Shown: positions 6,107-9,178 of the stretch, piece after piece
Layout: each line of letters opens with the position of its first letter
Numbering within the stretch: position 1 is the first letter of the stretch
Source of the DNA: Minisyncoccota bacterium
GTDB taxonomy: Bacteria > Patescibacteriota > Minisyncoccia > UBA6257 > HR35
Direction of reading: 5' to 3'
DNA: 9,178 nt
NCBI GenBank assembly: GCA_937934285.1
Contig: CALHAT010000050.1
Coordinates: 1-9,178, forward strand
Made by a program: the position numbers and the translations under genes
Notes under the pieces: generated by a model
The model's input: the letters and a program-made list of their open reading frames with translations, nothing else
Databases searched by the model: none
What the model was told of the DNA's origin: nothing

Positions 6107-7271
6107 TTGGTTGAATTCTTGATTTTAAATCTTCTAAAGCATTACGAAAATTTAAATAGGCATCATAGGGCGTTTCATAGGGATTGAAATATTTATGAAC
6201 ATCACCATCAGCGAACCATTTGGTGCACATATAATAAAAATGATCAGCGGTCTGTAATTTTCGCCAAATTTCTTTTAAATAAAAAGGAATATCTTTTTCT
6301 AAAGAATATAAAATCTCAGCACATTCCTTTTGCATTTCATTGCCAAGCCAAGCAGTTAAGTCTCGTTCAGTATCAGCCCAAGTAACGGGGTTTTTAGAGG
6401 AGAAAATACCACGCACTGAATATTTTTCAATGACTTCACTTGGCAAAGCAAATTCTAAATTTTTTCTCTTTAAAACTTCAAAAGGTAAAGCTTTCAAAAA
6501 TTCAAAAATACCAGTATCTTCCCATTGATGTTCGCCAAAGGTTTCAAAATCCATAAACAAATTAATTATTTCGCCGTTACCGTTATGAGCCTCTAACCAG
6601 GTAGCTAATTTATCCGCAGTTAATGGCCATTCCTCCCACCACCTGGCTGAAAAACGAAAGCTAACATCATCAGACAATTTGTAATTTCTTAAAAGAATTT
6701 TTAAATTTTTTTCTGGATCTTCATAAATAAAATTTGGTGCCCGCCATTCTAAAATCCAAGGAACACCTTCAGCTAAAATTGCTTCGAAGCCGAGTTCTTT
6801 AACAACTTTTGTTAACCCATCAAAATAAATTAATTCGGTATTGGCAAAAACCTTGCTTTCTTGATTGAATAATTTTTTGATTAGTTTTTTGTGAAATAAA
6901 ACTTGTTCTTTAAATTCTTCGGTTGAATATAAACTGGCTAAAGAATGATAATAGGTTTCGCCAACGAATTCGACTGACCCAGTTTTTGCTAGTTGTTTAA
7001 ATAGATCAATTATTTCTGGCTGCCACTTTTGGAGTTGCTCAATTAAAGTTCCAGTAATACCGAAACTAACTTTAAATTGACCCTTAGTTTGCTGAATTAA
7101 TTCTTTAATAATTTTTAAAGTTGGCAAATAACATTTTTTAGCGATTCTTTCTAAATAAAATTTATTTCTTTCATCATCAAAATAATTCTTGTTTTCATAG
7201 ATATCAAAAACCGTGTAATGCCTAATTCTAAATGGTTGGTGAACTTTAAAATAAAAAACTACGGAAGGCAT
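6081..7271 (-). CDS. GH57-family alpha-amylase-type glycosidase/glucanotransferase
   Basis: GH57 enzymes cleave or transfer alpha-1,4-glucan chains by a retaining mechanism. All five family motifs are visible in the 396-residue protein: VHQPFR (10-15), FGITGTLIEQL (70-80), VFANTELIYFDG (141-152) with candidate nucleophile Glu146, MDFETFGEHQ (240-249) with candidate acid/base Asp241, and TWADTERDLTAWLGN (297-311). The ATG at 7271 gives the typical family N-terminus MPSVVFYFKVHQPFR. A TTG 45 bases upstream would extend it into the GT4 gene without benefit. The gene overlaps GT4 by 13 bp and the glycogen synthase by 26 bp. At under 400 residues it resembles the short amylase-like GH57 enzymes found beside glycogen genes in Bacteroidetes. 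It is shorter than the GH57 branching enzymes (usually over 500 residues). Hydrolase versus transferase activity cannot be settled from sequence alone. Confidence 0.92.
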   Translation of the reverse strand: MPSVVFYFKVHQPFRIRHYTVFDIYENKNYFDDERNKFYLERIAKKCYLPTLKIIKELIQQTKGQFKVSFGITGTLIEQLQKWQPEIIDLFKQLAKTGSVEFVGETYYHSLASLYSTEEFKEQVLFHKKLIKKLFNQESKVFANTELIYFDGLTKVVKELGFEAILAEGVPWILEWRAPNFIYEDPEKNLKILLRNYKLSDDVSFRFSARWWEEWPLTADKLATWLEAHNGNGEIINLFMDFETFGEHQWEDTGIFEFLKALPFEVLKRKNLEFALPSEVIEKYSVRGIFSSKNPVTWADTERDLTAWLGNEMQKECAEILYSLEKDIPFYLKEIWRKLQTADHFYYMCTKWFADGDVHKYFNPYETPYDAYLNFRNALEDLKSRIQPNVKVSFRN

Positions 7272-8404
7272 CTTTGATAAAGACTTAATAATTGATGAGC
7301 TGTTTTTGACCAACAAAACTTGTGTTGGGCTTCGATTTTACTATTAATTAAATATAAATTTTTCATTTTTTGATATTTTAAAATACCAACAATTTTATTA
7401 GCTAATTCTTTTATATCCCAAAAATCAAATCTCATTATGTTATTTAAATAAAAACCAACTCCGGTTGTTTTGGAGACAATAATCGGAACATCATTATTTA
7501 AACCTTCTAAAGGAACTAAACCAAAAGGGTCAGCTACTGAAGGCACAACTAAAAGATCGGCTGTTTGATAAATTCCCCAAAGTTCACTGTCTCTTAAGAA
7601 ATTTGTAAAGACGACATTTTCTTGAATTTGAAGTTCATAAGCTAATTTAACTAAATGAGGGAACATATCGCCCGAACCAACAAAAACAAATTTTGTTTTT
7701 GGTAAAAATTTTTTAACTAAAGGAATTGCTCTTAAAAGATAGTCTGGACCTTTTTGCAAAGTCAACCTGCCGACAAAAAGAACAATCTGCCAACCTTCTT
7801 TTTTTAAATTCATTAGATAAGAAGGAAGTTTGCCATTTTCTTTTGACCAATAAAAACCATTAGGCAAAACAAAAATTTTATTTTCAGGAAGATTATAAAT
7901 TTTAACTAAAACATCTTTAGTGAGATCACTAACCGGCAGAAGATAATCAGCTTTTGAAAAGTATTCTTTTTCAATTTGGAAAATTATTGGGTGAGGATTG
8001 TTGCCAGTTCTTTCGATTTCTGTTGAATGAATATGCAAAAATGAGGGAACTTGAAAATATTCTTTTAAAAAATTAACTCCGGGCCCCGAAAACCAGTCGT
8101 GACCATGGATAATATCTGGCTTTTCGTTGTAAACTGCTAAAAGTCTTTCTCCATAACTAAAAACTAAATTTAAAAGTTCACTATCAAACCAAAAATATTT
8201 TTCTAAATAACCAATAATTTTTTTCGAATAATTTTCAGCAAAAATAACTTTAAAAGGGGTTTTTTTGATTGGTAATTTAGCTGGTAGAGCAAATGTTAAA
8301 TCAATTTGTTTACTTAATTCTTGAGCTAAATAAAAACAAGCCACACCTAAACCACCACTATTGAAAGGCGGTAATTCCCAACCTAACATTAAAACTTTCA
8401 TCAT
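7259..8404 (-). CDS. GT4-family glycosyltransferase of the glycogen cluster
   Basis: This 381-residue GT-B glycosyltransferase probably transfers glucose during alpha-glucan synthesis. That role is inferred from its neighbours, since GT4 enzymes have many substrates. Visible landmarks are the start VLMLGWELPPFNSGGLG (4-20, acceptor-side glycine loop), IIHGHDWFSGPG (98-109), HIHSTEIERTGNNPHP (124-139), VLPNG (179-183), LFVGRLTLQKGPDYLLRA (209-226, donor-domain start) and VVPSVADPFGLVPLE (286-300). This set matches the GT4 group typically found beside GH57 and debranching enzymes. The first acid of E-x7-E is replaced by Asp (Asp292, with Glu300 kept). Two ATGs stand in tandem (8404 and 8401) without a Shine-Dalgarno site. 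The gene starts 13 bases after the miaA stop and overlaps GH57 by 13 bp. No signal peptide or membrane segment is present, so it is cytoplasmic. Confidence 0.9.
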   Translation of the reverse strand: MMKVLMLGWELPPFNSGGLGVACFYLAQELSKQIDLTFALPAKLPIKKTPFKVIFAENYSKKIIGYLEKYFWFDSELLNLVFSYGERLLAVYNEKPDIIHGHDWFSGPGVNFLKEYFQVPSFLHIHSTEIERTGNNPHPIIFQIEKEYFSKADYLLPVSDLTKDVLVKIYNLPENKIFVLPNGFYWSKENGKLPSYLMNLKKEGWQIVLFVGRLTLQKGPDYLLRAIPLVKKFLPKTKFVFVGSGDMFPHLVKLAYELQIQENVVFTNFLRDSELWGIYQTADLLVVPSVADPFGLVPLEGLNNDVPIIVSKTTGVGFYLNNIMRFDFWDIKELANKIVGILKYQKMKNLYLINSKIEAQHKFCWSKTAHQLLSLYQRCLP

Positions 8405-8409
8405 TTTTA

Positions 8410-8415
8410 ATTATA
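8410..8415 (-). promoter_or_regulatory. Possible internal -10 box before the GT4 gene
   Basis: On the minus strand a perfect TATAAT (8415 down to 8410) stands five bases before the first GT4 ATG. Transcription would begin at or next to the start codon, giving a leaderless message, which would fit the missing Shine-Dalgarno site. There is no good -35 match at 17-18 bp spacing and no TGn extension. In DNA this AT-rich the hexamer may occur by chance. Confidence 0.25.
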
Positions 8416-8417
8416 AA

Positions 8418-9178
8418 TCAAGTTTTTTTTAAAAAACCAAGTGAAATTGTTAATAATTCATTTCTGTTTCTGAACCAAATAACATCTTTTATTTTCTCAA
8501 GCTCCTTTATTTGTCTTTTAGCCAATTTTAAAATATCTAAATAACATTTCTCTTGTGCTGTTTTTAAATCAATTTCGCCTTTAACATATTTCCCAAACCA
8601 TTTGTATTCTAAGCCAAAACCAATAATTCTTTGCCACGACAGTCCAATTTTCCTTAATTTTTTAATCTCTTTAATAATTCCAGGGACTCTTTTTAAAAGT
8701 CTTTTTCTAATTTTTTTAAATAAAATTTCCTTTTCAATTTTGGGAGCTAAAATTAAAACTTTATATTTTGGTTTTTTTATCAGTTTCGGAACTTTTTTCA
8801 AAGAATAAATTATTTCTAAAGCCCTAATTAATCTTCTTTTATTTTTCGGATCTAAACTTTCAGCTCTTCGCGGATCTAATTTTTTAATTTCCTCATATAG
8901 CTCTTCTTCGCTCTTTTTCTCAAGTTTTTTCCTTAATCTATAATCAGGTTTAACTTCAGGAATCTGCCAACCTTCTTTTAAAGCTTTTAAATAGAAAATT
9001 GTTCCACCACAAAAAATTGGCACTTTATTTTTCTTTAAAATTTTCTTAATTGCTTTTTCAGAATCTTTGAGCCACCTTCCTAAAGAATAATTTCTTTTTG
9101 GTGAAGCAATGGAAAGAAGATAGTGCTTAACTTCTTTTTCTTCTTTTTTGCTAATTTTGCCACTACCAATATCTAAAT
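8418..9178 (-). CDS. miaA: tRNA dimethylallyltransferase, 5' partial
   Basis: MiaA transfers a dimethylallyl group to N6 of A37 in tRNAs that read UNN codons. The visible 252 residues run from the right window edge to a TGA stop. The frame is open to the edge, so about the first 40 residues, including the P-loop, are missing. A GTG at 9023 lies inside a conserved motif and is not the start. Recognisable segments in visible numbering are LDIGSGKIS (1-9, compare LDIGTAKPS), PIFCGGTIFYLKAL (53-66, compare PIxVGGTxLYLKAL), DPKNKRRLIRALEI (109-122), SWQRIIGFGLEY (180-191) and AKRQIKE (219-225). The C-terminal part is very lysine-rich. It lies 13 bp upstream of the GT4 gene on the same strand, making a tRNA-modification gene the nearest visible upstream member of the glycogen operon. 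Confidence 0.95.
   Translation of the reverse strand, partial: LDIGSGKISKKEEKEVKHYLLSIASPKRNYSLGRWLKDSEKAIKKILKKNKVPIFCGGTIFYLKALKEGWQIPEVKPDYRLRKKLEKKSEEELYEEIKKLDPRRAESLDPKNKRRLIRALEIIYSLKKVPKLIKKPKYKVLILAPKIEKEILFKKIRKRLLKRVPGIIKEIKKLRKIGLSWQRIIGFGLEYKWFGKYVKGEIDLKTAQEKCYLDILKLAKRQIKELEKIKDVIWFRNRNELLTISLGFLKKT

Noticed and set aside
7272..7316. TTG start extending the GH57 protein by 15 residues
   Set aside because: GH57 proteins of this group begin MPSxxxYFxVHQP, exactly what the ATG at 7271 gives; the extension lies wholly inside the GT4 gene.
8423..8436. Run of T followed by run of A near the miaA stop, as a bidirectional terminator
   Set aside because: It is a pure A/T palindrome within the last miaA codons, with no GC-containing stem, in generally AT-rich DNA.
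1..9178. CRISPR arrays, insertion sequences, phage genes or defence systems
   Set aside because: No regularly spaced repeats, transposase or integrase motifs, terminal inverted repeats or known defence-protein motifs were seen on either strand.

Overview
The window is strongly AT-rich, and its genes are packed so tightly that several overlap. It has the look of a small, streamlined bacterial genome, most likely a Patescibacteria/CPR lineage such as Parcubacteria, although nothing in the window proves the taxonomy. Reading frames end in TGA as well as TAA and TAG, and no frame needs TGA as a sense codon, so the UGA-recoded CPR lineages are unlikely. Shine-Dalgarno sites are weak or absent in front of most genes.

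Left part, + strand (1-2794). The window opens inside an unidentified gene whose product ends in a membrane segment. A good extended -10 promoter follows (601-629). It drives an unusual leader hairpin that begins with a copy of the 5' end of the next gene, tRNA-Lys(TTT). A degenerate 7-bp tandem repeat separates the tRNA from rplY (ribosomal protein L25/CTC). rplY overlaps by 8 bp a secreted coiled-coil protein with a C-terminal lytic transglycosylase domain. No terminator is visible between these genes, so tRNA-Lys, rplY and the cell-wall hydrolase may share a transcript.

Right part, - strand (2742-9178). Reading leftward from the right edge, the order is miaA (5' end missing), a GT4 glycosyltransferase, a GH57 alpha-amylase-type enzyme, a GT3 (eukaryote-like) glycogen synthase and a GH15-like/amylo-alpha-1,6-glucosidase debranching enzyme. 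Junctions are a 13-nt gap, then overlaps of 13, 26 and 4 nt, which strongly suggests one operon. The four carbohydrate genes form a compact alpha-glucan (glycogen) synthesis and breakdown module. GT3 would extend chains from a nucleotide sugar, GT4 would start or extend glucan, GH57 would cleave or rearrange alpha-1,4 links, and the debranching enzyme would remove alpha-1,6 branch points. No nucleotide-sugar pyrophosphorylase, phosphorylase or classical GH13 branching enzyme is in the window.

The two halves converge: the last 53 bp of the transglycosylase gene and of the debranching-enzyme gene are the same DNA read on opposite strands. The least explained part is the tRNA-Lys leader (636-712), where two copies of the tRNA 5' end compete for one complementary segment.
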